From: an uncultured Eubacteriales bacterium
GTDB taxonomy: Bacteria; Bacillota; Clostridia; Peptostreptococcales; Anaerovoracaceae
NCBI GenBank assembly: GCA_902765035.1
Contig: CACWYF010000199.1
Location: 1-5,533, forward strand
Direction: 5' to 3'
Length of the DNA: 5,533 nucleotides
A model generated the notes under the pieces. It was given only the letters and a program-made list of their open reading frames with translations, was not told the DNA's origin and did not search any database. Below are positions 1 to 5,533 of this stretch, piece after piece. The position numbers and the translations under genes were made by a program. The stretch's first letter is position 1. Each line of letters begins with the position of its first letter.

Positions 1-647
1 TCTGTGACCATGATGTCAGGGGATCCCTGCAGCAGGTCATTTCCTCTCATGACGCAGCCGCCGTCTGCTCTTGCAGATTCAGCGAATCTGATTGGATAAC
101 CGCCGTCAGCGAGTTCCTTAAGAGCTTTCTCGGTCTGTCTAGCGCCGTCAACATTCAGGATACCCACCGAAGGATCAGCGATTCCGCATGCCTTAGCTGC
201 GATGATTCCGTAGACAGCATTCTTGATCATGCCTTCGATTCTGTCAGCACTTGATGTTCCGGTAGTATTTGCAATGAACATTTCTTTGCCCTTACCCGGT
301 GTAATGACTCTTCCGACTGTTGAAACGCCAATCGGGAACGGGTAGTGCATGGTAACAGCCGCATCGACTTCGCCGCTCTCAAGCAGCTCTTCCATCTTCT
401 TGTGGCCTTCCTCATCGTCAGCTACTTTAACTGTAGTAACTCCCGGAGCCTCGAGTGTACCGATATAGTAAACATCCACACCCTCAGCAGCTGCCATCAA
501 AGCAGCCTGCATTGAGTTCTCCTCGCCGTGTTCGCTTCCCATTCCGGTGAGAGCGATCTTAGGCTTTTTGCCATAGCTGCCGCTTTCAAGTCCGTTAGCC
601 ATTTCAAGGAAGGTCTCGGCGATCAGTTTCTGAATATTCTGAGCCAT
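1..647 (-). CDS. grdD: Glycine/sarcosine/betaine reductase complex protein C, alpha subunit (3' partial)
   Basis: Partner of GrdC in protein C, which releases acetyl phosphate from the acetyl-enzyme; related to PlsX-type phosphotransacylases. The frame opens at ATG 647 (MAQNIQKLIAETFLEMANGL) and stays open to position 1, giving 215 complete codons of the roughly 385 usual for GrdD, so the C-terminal part is outside the window. Visible stretches include KPKIALTGMGSEHGEEN (about 29-45), the segment MHYPFPIGVSTVGRVITPGK, IANTTGTSSADRIEGM and, at the edge, GGCVMRGNDLLQGSPDIMVT, which resembles the PlsX glycine/aspartate-rich binding loop. The cysteine reported as catalytic in Eubacterium acidaminophilum GrdD (Cys359) would lie beyond the edge and cannot be checked. 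It begins 11 nt after the grdC stop with a strong ribosome binding site. Confidence 0.94.
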   Translation of the reverse strand, partial: MAQNIQKLIAETFLEMANGLESGSYGKKPKIALTGMGSEHGEENSMQAALMAAAEGVDVYYIGTLEAPGVTTVKVADDEEGHKKMEELLESGEVDAAVTMHYPFPIGVSTVGRVITPGKGKEMFIANTTGTSSADRIEGMIKNAVYGIIAAKACGIADPSVGILNVDGARQTEKALKELADGGYPIRFAESARADGGCVMRGNDLLQGSPDIMVT

Positions 648-652
648 AATGC

Positions 653-660
653 CCTCCTTT
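653..660 (-). promoter_or_regulatory. Ribosome binding site of grdD, overlapping the grdC stop
   Basis: AAAGGAGG-type site (minus strand, 660-653) overlaps the grdC TAA (661-659) and sits five bases before ATG 647. The overlap suggests coupled translation and matched amounts of the two protein C subunits. Confidence 0.8.
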
Positions 661-2146
661 ACTCTGCCAGAAGTCCGGCTGCAAAATCCTTGAGAGCGTT
701 TGCGATCAGTCCCTTTACTTCCTCTTCGGAAACTCCGGAGCCGCCTGCGCTCTGTCCGTTATTTGCTTCGATGACGAAAGATACACCGTCGAAGAGGTTT
801 GTCATTCTTCCAAGGAAGAGGCTTCCCTTACCGATAACCATAGCTCTCTTGATGGATCCGTCGAGCATCATGTCTCTGCAAGGTCCCAAGAATGGAACGC
901 CTGAAGGAATGTGGCCCTGTGTAGGAGCCCAGCCCTTCATTCCGTGCTCTACGATGAAGTTAGCGAGATCCTTCTTCTCGATTGCGCCCTTCTTTACTCC
1001 GAGAGCAGCGATCATCTTGTAGTTAGCTTCAGGAACATCTCCTGCGCCTGCCGGCTTTGTGATGTCCGGGTTCTGCATCTCAGGTGCATACTTGTCAACA
1101 TCAGTTATCTTAAGACCTGCTGCATCGAGCGGATCAGTTACGAGTGAGCTGATGACCGCCTGTGGCGATGAGCCTGTACCTACTGTATGTCTTCCTACAA
1201 TGTCTGTACGAATGACCGGATCAGTGCCGTTGTCCTCACTGATCAGGACCGAAAAGCCTGCAAGACAGTCTTCAAGGATCGGGAGACCCTTTTCAACATG
1301 ACTCTTGCCGTTCATTCCGAGCTTAGCGGTACAGCCACCGGCGGTCACAACAACATTCTTGAAGGTTCCTGCCTTGACCAGTGAAGCTGCGCTCAGGAGT
1401 GCGTGTGCAGGACCTGCGCAGAATCCTCTGGTATCCGAACCTGTTGCATTGGTGAATCCAGCGATCTCAGCTGCAGCCTTGGCAAAGTTGCCGCCGCCTC
1501 TCTGGTTCATATCTCCGCAGGCTTCCTCAGCGCAGTCGATCACGTAATCGACCTCTGCCGGATCAATGCCTGTAACTCTTACGAGGTGCAGAAGTGAAAG
1601 CACGCTTGTAGCCTTGGAAGCGATGTTCTCAAGCATTACGTGTGCGGAAAGGTTGACGTCTACGTCATGAGCCTTCTTCACAACACCTACGAGCTTATCC
1701 TCGAAGTAGAGTCCGCATCCGCCGTCTTCAACTACAGCAGCAAGGCTCTCTTCAGTAAAGTTTGCGTTCTTGTCGAGAACAGCGATCTGCTGCTCTGTAA
1801 ACATTCCGTGAGCAGCGAGTTTTGCCTTTACATCAGCCGCAAAGCCTGCCTCGAGCTCAACGAGATCGAATGTATCGCAGATCTGCATGAGGCCGTAATA
1901 CTCTTCCTCAGGCATGATCTCGCCGTATTTTCCTGTTCTGTCTGTGATATCTGTAAGATTCTCGCACCACGGGAACTCAACTGCCTTGAGCTCTTCGTTA
2001 TTCATATTGCCGATGTATGCCTGATTAGGTGCATATCTTACTGCATCCCAGAAGCTTCTGATGTGCTTTGGGAGCTCCTTGAGATAATCACCGTCCGGGT
2101 TGACTACTCTCTCAGTTACCTGAGTAGCTCCGTCATGGATAACCAT
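659..2146 (-). CDS. grdC: Glycine/sarcosine/betaine reductase complex protein C, beta subunit
   Basis: With GrdD it forms protein C, which receives the carboxymethyl group from GrdA and releases acetyl phosphate. It is related to the thiolase/FabH (ketoacyl synthase III) superfamily. From ATG 2146 the protein has 495 residues. Family-like stretches include TERVVNPDGDYLKELPKHIR, YAPNQAYIGN, DCAEEACGDMNQRGGGNFAK, GFCAGPAHALLSAASLVKAG (Cys243 is a candidate acyl-binding cysteine by analogy with thiolases), GGCTAKLGMNGKSH and GHIPSGVPFLGP near the C-terminus. The 5' end is unresolved: GASYTLAHTPD, which resembles the GrdC N-terminus, lies in frame just upstream (2147-2179), yet there is no in-frame ATG, GTG or TTG before a TGA at 2200-2198, and no Shine-Dalgarno before ATG 2146. 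CTG at 2191 or 2188, or an ATG at 2196 in another frame, are alternatives. About 510 residues is usual. Its TAA overlaps the grdD ribosome binding site. Confidence 0.93.
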   Translation of the reverse strand: MVIHDGATQVTERVVNPDGDYLKELPKHIRSFWDAVRYAPNQAYIGNMNNEELKAVEFPWCENLTDITDRTGKYGEIMPEEEYYGLMQICDTFDLVELEAGFAADVKAKLAAHGMFTEQQIAVLDKNANFTEESLAAVVEDGGCGLYFEDKLVGVVKKAHDVDVNLSAHVMLENIASKATSVLSLLHLVRVTGIDPAEVDYVIDCAEEACGDMNQRGGGNFAKAAAEIAGFTNATGSDTRGFCAGPAHALLSAASLVKAGTFKNVVVTAGGCTAKLGMNGKSHVEKGLPILEDCLAGFSVLISEDNGTDPVIRTDIVGRHTVGTGSSPQAVISSLVTDPLDAAGLKITDVDKYAPEMQNPDITKPAGAGDVPEANYKMIAALGVKKGAIEKKDLANFIVEHGMKGWAPTQGHIPSGVPFLGPCRDMMLDGSIKRAMVIGKGSLFLGRMTNLFDGVSFVIEANNGQSAGGSGVSEEEVKGLIANALKDFAAGLLAE

Positions 2147-2210
2147 GTCAGGTGTGTGTGCGAGTGTGTAGCTCGCGCCTCGATTCAGCAGAGCATCTCA
2201 ATATACTATG

Positions 2211-2528
2211 TTATACGTACTTCTCTACCATTGCCTTTACAGCATCAGCAGTAGCATCGTCCTTAACGAGCTCCTCAACCTTCTCGCCGTTCTGATAGAT
2301 AGCGATTACAGGGAGACCCATTACCTTCTGTCCGATAGCAACTCTTCTTGCCTTGGAAGTGTTGAGAGCAGCAAACTTCAGCTTATCTCCGTACTGATCA
2401 GCAAGAGCGTGTACATGTGGCATAAGAGCCTGGCATGGAACGCATCCGTCACCATAGAAATCAACAACTACTGTACCTTCTGCCTGAAGAACCTCTTCTT
2501 CAAAAGTTTTCTTATCAACCTCTAACAT
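2211..2528 (-). CDS. trxA: Thioredoxin of the glycine/betaine reductase system (GCVPC active site)
   Basis: Cytoplasmic dithiol carrier that takes electrons from TrxB and reduces the oxidised selenoprotein GrdA during turnover. The protein has 105 residues, full thioredoxin length. The fold is recognisable from VVVDFYGDGCVPCQALMPHV (active-site cysteines 29 and 32), the cis-proline loop GLPVIAIYQNGEKV and the C-terminal helix AVKAMVEKYV. The active site reads GCVPC rather than WCGPC: the Trp and Gly of standard thioredoxins are replaced. As I recall, this variant is characteristic of thioredoxins from glycine-reductase organisms such as Eubacterium acidaminophilum. It starts at ATG 2528 after AAGGAGGA and stops at TAA 2213-2211, immediately before the grdC region. 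Its place between trxB and grdC points to a dedicated role rather than a housekeeping one. Confidence 0.95.
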   Translation of the reverse strand: MLEVDKKTFEEEVLQAEGTVVVDFYGDGCVPCQALMPHVHALADQYGDKLKFAALNTSKARRVAIGQKVMGLPVIAIYQNGEKVEELVKDDATADAVKAMVEKYV

Positions 2529-2535
2529 TAATCTG

Positions 2536-2543
2536 TCCTCCTT
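2536..2543 (-). promoter_or_regulatory. Ribosome binding site of trxA
   Basis: AAGGAGGA on the minus strand, seven bases before ATG 2528. The rest of the 44-nt trxB-trxA gap is A/T-rich, with no hairpin or promoter I can support. Confidence 0.75.
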
Positions 2544-2572
2544 GATTGAATGAATAGATATTATTAACTTCT

Positions 2573-3526
2573 CTAGAACTTATAAGCTGTTCCGTTAAGC
2601 TCTTCTATGTACTTGCCTGCCTGTGTTGCTGCGATAGCACCATCTGCTGCAGCAGTAACTACCTGTCTCAGGCTCTTCTTTCTGATATCTCCTGCTGCGA
2701 AAACGCCAGGGATATTGGTGTGCATGTCATCATCTGTAAGGATGTAGCCTCTCTCCATGTCGAGCTTTCCTTCGAATATTGCTGACAGCGGCTTGAATCC
2801 TATGAATACGAAGATTCCGAATGTTCCGTCTTCCTCGTCAGCGAAGATCTCTCTGGTCTTTCCGGTCTGAGTGTCCTTAACGACCATGCTTGTAACGATT
2901 CCGTCACCCTTGATCTCTTCAACTGTAGTATTCCACATGAATTCCAGCTTTTCGTTTGCAAAAGCCTTCTCCTGGATGGATCTTGCAGCTCTGAGCTGGT
3001 CTCTTCTGTGGATAAGTGTTACCTTGCGGGCAAACTTTGTGAGGTACATAGCTTCCTCTACTGCTGCGTCTCCGCCGCCTACTACGTAAACTTCAAAGTC
3101 TTCGAAGAAAGCTGCGTCGCATGTAGCGCAGTACGAAACGCCCTTGCCGGTGAATTCCTTCTCACCCGGGCATCCGATTGTTGTATGAGTAGCACCGCCT
3201 GCAATGATTACAGCCCTAGCATGATACTCATCTTTAGTTCCCTTGATTATCTTAACGTCACCTTCGAGTTCAACGTCAGTGACAGTATCTTCTACTCTTG
3301 TGCATCCGAATTTATCTGCCTGTGCAACCATGCGGGCGATGAGTGAAGGACCTGTTTCTCCTTCTATTGATCCCGGATAGTTCTCCAGTTCATCTGTGAT
3401 TACGATCTGTCCACCGTATTTCTGCTGTTCAATGATCAGTGTGTCCATCTTAGCTCTGCCTGCATACAGTCCTGCTGCAAGTCCTGCAGGGCCGCCGCCG
3501 ATGATCACGATATCATAAGTTTTCAT
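2573..3526 (-). CDS. trxB: Thioredoxin reductase (NADPH-dependent, FAD flavoprotein)
   Basis: Transfers electrons from NAD(P)H through FAD and a disulfide to thioredoxin; here it feeds the neighbouring TrxA that re-reduces GrdA. From ATG 3526 it has 317 residues, a usual length for low-molecular-weight TrxB. The FAD-binding GGGPAGLAAGLYAGRA lies at about 10-25, the ELENYPG segment at 46-52, the redox-active pair in SYCATCDAAFF (Cys133/Cys136), a second nucleotide fold with GGGDAAVEEA at 150-159, HRRDQLRA at 173-180, typical of enzymes that recognise the NADPH phosphate, and the FAD-closing AAGDIRKKSLRQV at 277-289. These motifs separate it from ferredoxin/flavodoxin-dependent homologues. The start at 3526 follows GGAGGTG; a five-residue longer version from 3541 is possible but unlikely. 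It is followed by trxA after 44 nt, the standard trxB-trxA pairing of grd clusters. A housekeeping copy probably exists elsewhere, which cannot be seen here. Confidence 0.96.
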   Translation of the reverse strand: MKTYDIVIIGGGPAGLAAGLYAGRAKMDTLIIEQQKYGGQIVITDELENYPGSIEGETGPSLIARMVAQADKFGCTRVEDTVTDVELEGDVKIIKGTKDEYHARAVIIAGGATHTTIGCPGEKEFTGKGVSYCATCDAAFFEDFEVYVVGGGDAAVEEAMYLTKFARKVTLIHRRDQLRAARSIQEKAFANEKLEFMWNTTVEEIKGDGIVTSMVVKDTQTGKTREIFADEEDGTFGIFVFIGFKPLSAIFEGKLDMERGYILTDDDMHTNIPGVFAAGDIRKKSLRQVVTAAADGAIAATQAGKYIEELNGTAYKF

Positions 3527-3532
3527 GTGGCT

Positions 3533-3539
3533 CACCTCC
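3533..3539 (-). promoter_or_regulatory. Ribosome binding site that sets the trxB start
   Basis: GGAGGTG on the minus strand lies six bases before ATG 3526. The alternative upstream ATG at 3541 overlaps this site and adds only MEVSH, so 3526 is the better start. Confidence 0.8.
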
Positions 3540-3573
3540 ATGAGTAAGTAGGTTTGATTTAATTCTGCGGACA

Positions 3574-3615
3574 GGACGCTGCCAACGGGAGGTTTACCCT
3601 TAGGCGGCAGCGTCC
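3574..3615 (-). other. 10-bp intercistronic stem-loop between grdA and trxB
   Basis: GGACGCTGCC at 3574-3583 is a perfect inverted repeat of 3606-3615, with a 22-nt loop that may fold further (GGG at 3587-3589 with CCC at 3597-3599). It begins 16 nt after the grdA stop. The minus-strand sequence after it (TGTCCGCAGAATTAAATC) has no T-run, so a classical terminator is unlikely. A partial terminator or an mRNA-stabilising hairpin that raises grdA over downstream genes fits better. Function is inferred. Confidence 0.5.
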
Positions 3616-3631
3616 CGATCCTGATCAGTTC

Positions 3632-4102
3632 TTATGCTTCGGCGACCTGTTCACGAATAGCGTTCATCTCTTCGCAAATGTCGTCAACATCCAGCACCAT
3701 TTCCATCATGCTGATCTGTTCATCATATACAGCCTCATCGATTTCTTCCTTAATTTCAGGCTCGCATATGTGGTAACATGGGAGTTTCAACGAAACCCCT
3801 GCCAGACACCCTGCAAATGTAGGATCTCCGAGAGCTACTGTCTCAGCAGCGAGGCCAGCAGCCTCACCCTCAGCAGCACCTACGAGTACTACGAGCTGGT
3901 CAGCTCCGTACTGGTCGTAGAATTCCTTAACTCTCTTCTGATTCTCCAGATCCATGGCTCCGGCAGCCGTTCAGACGAAGCACTCGGTCGAACTGAATAC
4001 GACCTCGGCTCCTGCTGACTCGGCACATTCAGCTATCGCCGGACCCGGAATACCATCACGGTCTCCGATGACGATAACTTTCTTTCCGTTCAGAATAGCC
4101 AT
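3632..4102 (-). CDS. grdA: Glycine/sarcosine/betaine reductase complex selenoprotein A (contains Sec44)
   Basis: Small soluble selenoprotein that accepts the carboxymethyl group from the substrate-specific protein B as a Se-carboxymethyl-selenocysteine and passes it to protein C, ending oxidised and needing thioredoxin to be re-reduced. The reading frame starts at ATG 4102 with [20 protein letters not shown], contains one in-frame TGA at 3973-3971 (residue 44), and ends at TAA 3634-3632, giving 156 residues, the usual GrdA size. The TGA sits in [16 protein letters not shown], the family's CxxU redox motif (Cys41, Sec44). After it comes the conserved helix [20 protein letters not shown], an alanine/glycine-rich core with [14 protein letters not shown], and an acidic C-terminal tail. 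A caller that treats TGA as stop would report only 3632-3955 (107 aa). It is the first gene after the transporter and is followed by trxB. Production requires SelA/SelB/SelD and tRNA-Sec elsewhere in the genome. Confidence 0.96.
3946..3973 (-). promoter_or_regulatory. Candidate bacterial SECIS element directly after the grdA UGA
   Basis: Downstream of the UGA, CCGGA (3963-3959) can pair with TCTGG (3950-3946), with one G-U pair, closing an 8-nt loop GCCATGGA. The loop GG lies about 21-22 nt from the start of the UGA, inside the spacing known for bacterial SECIS hairpins. CUG just upstream (3966-3964) can add pairs with CAG further on across an internal loop. A competing small stem GGCT/AGCC (3968-3956) is also possible. 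The pairing was worked out by eye, not folded. Confidence 0.6.
3971..3973 (-). other. Selenocysteine UGA codon of grdA
   Basis: An in-frame TGA, the only one in the grdA frame, lies between TGC-TTC-GTC (Cys-Phe-Val) and ACG (Thr). Coding similarity to GrdA continues on both sides without any change of frame, which argues for recoding rather than a nonsense mutation. Confidence 0.95.
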
Positions 4103-4108
4103 CAGTTT

Positions 4109-4115
4109 CTCCTTT
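4109..4115 (-). promoter_or_regulatory. Ribosome binding site of grdA
   Basis: AAAGGAG on the minus strand, separated by six bases from ATG at 4102-4100. It fixes the grdA start upstream of the in-frame UGA and so supports reading that UGA as selenocysteine: no comparable site precedes the internal ATG at 3955. Confidence 0.8.
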
Positions 4116-4134
4116 CCTAGCGCTTTGAAAGAAA

Positions 4135-4162
4135 TATTTAACTATGTTCCGGCTGCCATCAA
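4135..4162 (-). promoter_or_regulatory. Candidate weak sigma-70-type promoter for grdA
   Basis: Read on the minus strand, TTGATG (4162-4157) lies 16 nt upstream of TAAATA (4140-4135), which would place a transcription start about 25 nt before the grdA ATG. The -35-like box falls in the loop of the hairpin at 4144-4185. A second candidate lies upstream: TTGAGC (4216-4211), an 18-nt spacer, then TAATAA (4192-4187), which would leave the hairpin inside the leader. Both matches are imperfect, so this is only a suggestion. Confidence 0.2.
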
Positions 4163-4185
4163 TAGGGGCAAAGCAGCCGGAACAT
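4144..4185 (-). terminator. 13-bp stem-loop between transporter and grdA, possible terminator or attenuator
   Basis: ATGTTCCGGCTGC at 4144-4156 is a perfect inverted repeat of 4173-4185, giving a 13-bp GC-rich stem with a 16-nt loop. On the minus strand it is followed by AGTTAAATATTTCTTTC, which is A/T-rich but lacks a clean T-run. It lies 59 nt after the transporter stop and 41 nt before the grdA start. It could terminate transporter transcripts, attenuate read-through, or protect the 5' end of a processed grdA message. The stem is seen directly; the role is inferred. Confidence 0.45.
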
Positions 4186-4244
4186 CTTATTAGAAGTCAA
4201 ACAGATTAGTGCTCAACTATCTAACCGGTAAATGTGCTCAGATA

Positions 4245-5533
4245 CTATTCCTCGCGCTCTTTCCTGAGTGCCTTTACAAGCGCGGCCATCGAGATGACCA
4301 TGATGAAGGCAAACGGGAATGCAGCTACGATCGAAAGTGTCTGAAGCATGCTCAGTCCATTGCCGTTTCCGAGCATCATTGCTGCTGCAAGTGCAGCCAT
4401 GAGTACGCCCCAGATGATTTTGGTCTTATTCGTAGGATCAAGTGTTCCTTTCTCACTGTACATGCCCAGCACATAAGTTGCGGAATTAGCTGAGGTTATG
4501 AAGAATGTACAGATCAGGACGAACATGATCACGGATATGATCATTCCGAGCGGGTACTCTTTCAGTACCAGGAACAGTGCTGTCGAAGTTGAGGTCACTG
4601 CCTCTTTGATGACAGCGAGGTCGCACTTCATTCCGAGCGTTCCGTAGATCGCAAACCAGATTATTGAGAATCCGGCCGGTATGAACATTACGCCCTTGAC
4701 AAACTGTCCAATTGTCCTGCCTCTTGATATCCTCGCGATGAAGGAACCAGTGAATGGTGCCCATGCGATCCACCATGCCCAGTAGAAGGTTGTCCAGGAC
4801 TTGTACCAGTCAGCATCTCCGAAAGCACCTACTTCAAAGGTGTTGGAAACGAGGCCGCTGATATAAGCTCCGAGGCCTTCTGTCAGGTTGTTCAGGATCG
4901 GGACGGTCGGACCGATGATGAACAGAAGGATCATTACGCCTATCGCGATTCTTATGTTGAGGTCACAGACTTTGCTGATACCCTTATCTACTCCCATGAC
5001 CGCAGTCGCCGTATATACAAGTCCCAGCACTACGATCAGGATGAGCTGTACCATATGGGTCTCCGGTATTCCTCCGAGAAAATTCATTCCTGAATTGATC
5101 TGAAGGACGCCGAGTCCCAGTGAAGTTGCCACTCCTCCGGCCGTAGCGAAGATAGCGAGGATGTCGATGATCTTACCGATCCATCCGTTCGTTTTCTCCT
5201 CTCCGATCAGCGGAATGAATACCGAGCTCACCAGAGCCGGTTTGCCCTTGCGGAACTGCATGTATGCAAGTGCAAGAGCCAGAACTGAGTAGTTCGCCCA
5301 AGGGTGAATTCCCCAGTGCAGGAATGACTTGGTGAAAGCCATTCTCATTGCTTCGTCTGAAGCTGATTCCAGCCCCCCTATAGGAGCGAGGTAGTAGTTC
5401 AGAGGTTCTGCTACACCCCAGAACACCAGGCCTACGCCCATGCCGGCAGAAAACAGCATCGCGAACCATGTAAGGTCGCTGTAATCAGGCGTTGAATCAT
5501 CAGGTCCCAACCGAACATTTTTATACTTGCTGA
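4245..5533 (-). CDS. BCCT-family transporter, likely glycine betaine/quaternary amine importer (5' partial)
   Basis: Secondary transporter of the betaine/carnitine/choline family, acting in the cytoplasmic membrane and usually driven by sodium. About 428 codons are visible and the frame is still open at the window edge, so the first roughly 80-90 residues (about two membrane segments) are missing. Just inside the edge the protein reads YKNVRLGPDDSTPDYS, a typical BCCT entry. The glycine-rich AGMGVGLVFWGVAEP follows, which in BetP lines the sodium/substrate site. The family signature WTTFYWAWWIAWAPF (about 4746-4793) holds the tryptophan box that cages trimethylammonium groups, followed by ARISRGR. 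FITSANSATYVLGM matches the segment whose Thr-Ser binds sodium in BetP; the Asn is often Asp in relatives. The protein ends in a short charged tail (KALRKEREE) and a TAG stop. It sits 142 nt upstream of grdA, suggesting it supplies the reductase substrate. The exact substrate (betaine, sarcosine, glycine) cannot be read from sequence. Confidence 0.93.
   Translation of the reverse strand, partial: SKYKNVRLGPDDSTPDYSDLTWFAMLFSAGMGVGLVFWGVAEPLNYYLAPIGGLESASDEAMRMAFTKSFLHWGIHPWANYSVLALALAYMQFRKGKPALVSSVFIPLIGEEKTNGWIGKIIDILAIFATAGGVATSLGLGVLQINSGMNFLGGIPETHMVQLILIVVLGLVYTATAVMGVDKGISKVCDLNIRIAIGVMILLFIIGPTVPILNNLTEGLGAYISGLVSNTFEVGAFGDADWYKSWTTFYWAWWIAWAPFTGSFIARISRGRTIGQFVKGVMFIPAGFSIIWFAIYGTLGMKCDLAVIKEAVTSTSTALFLVLKEYPLGMIISVIMFVLICTFFITSANSATYVLGMYSEKGTLDPTNKTKIIWGVLMAALAAAMMLGNGNGLSMLQTLSIVAAFPFAFIMVISMAALVKALRKEREE

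Noticed and set aside
528..1022. 164-residue plus-strand open frame
   Set aside because: It is antisense to the end of grdC and the start of grdD, with no recognisable domain.
2198..2200. TGA upstream of grdC as a second selenocysteine codon
   Set aside because: Read-through would reach a TAG at 2227-2225 inside trxA with no start codon between, and no GrdC is known to me with Sec at its N-terminus.
1640..2254. 204-residue plus-strand open frame
   Set aside because: It is antisense to grdC and runs into trxA; its cysteine/serine/leucine-rich translation resembles no family, and the minus-strand frame is clearly real.
3632..3955. A separate 107-residue protein starting MDLENQ
   Set aside because: It is the C-terminal two thirds of GrdA after the Sec codon, with no ribosome binding site of its own.
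4486..4776. Minus-strand open frame inside the transporter (also 5173-5469)
   Set aside because: These are alternative frames of the BCCT gene, with low-complexity, Arg/His-rich translations and no family match.
4245..5510. Transporter start at the TTG at 5510
   Set aside because: The frame continues upstream to the window edge with family-like residues (YKNVR), so this TTG is an internal leucine codon.
1..5533. Mobile elements, CRISPR arrays, tRNA or rRNA genes
   Set aside because: No transposase, terminal inverted repeats, repeat-spacer pattern or RNA gene was seen; nearly all sequence is accounted for by the grd block and short gaps.

Overview
This window carries one strand-coherent gene block, all on the minus strand, from an amino-acid-fermenting anaerobe, most likely a clostridial Firmicute. 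Base composition looks near 50% GC. The block is the core of a glycine/sarcosine/betaine reductase system, a selenium-dependent Stickland-type pathway that reduces glycine, sarcosine or glycine betaine to acetyl phosphate using thioredoxin electrons. Gene identities rest on protein motifs recalled from the families, not on a database search.

In transcription order (high to low coordinate) the layout is as follows. A BCCT-family transporter, cut at its N-terminus by the window edge, occupies 5533-4245. A 142-nt gap with a 13-bp hairpin and possible promoters follows. grdA (selenoprotein A) runs 4102-3632 and is read through an in-frame UGA at 3973-3971 as selenocysteine 44. A 105-nt gap with a 10-bp hairpin precedes trxB (thioredoxin reductase, 3526-2573). 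Then come trxA (2528-2211, active site GCVPC), grdC (2146-659, 5' end uncertain) and grdD (647 to beyond position 1, truncated by the window edge). No stretch longer than about 300 bases lacks a gene.

The likely flow is this: the transporter imports a quaternary-amine or amino-acid substrate; a substrate-specific protein B, not in this window, hands a carboxymethyl group to the selenol of GrdA; GrdC and GrdD (protein C) convert it to acetyl phosphate; TrxA and TrxB re-reduce the oxidised GrdA with NADPH. The BCCT neighbour and the absence of glycine-specific grdB/grdE among these genes suggest betaine or sarcosine use, but this is inference.

The system is known. The points most worth checking are the recoded UGA and its SECIS element, which standard gene callers would truncate, and the 5' end of grdC, where conserved-looking residues lie upstream of the first ATG with no ordinary start codon in frame.
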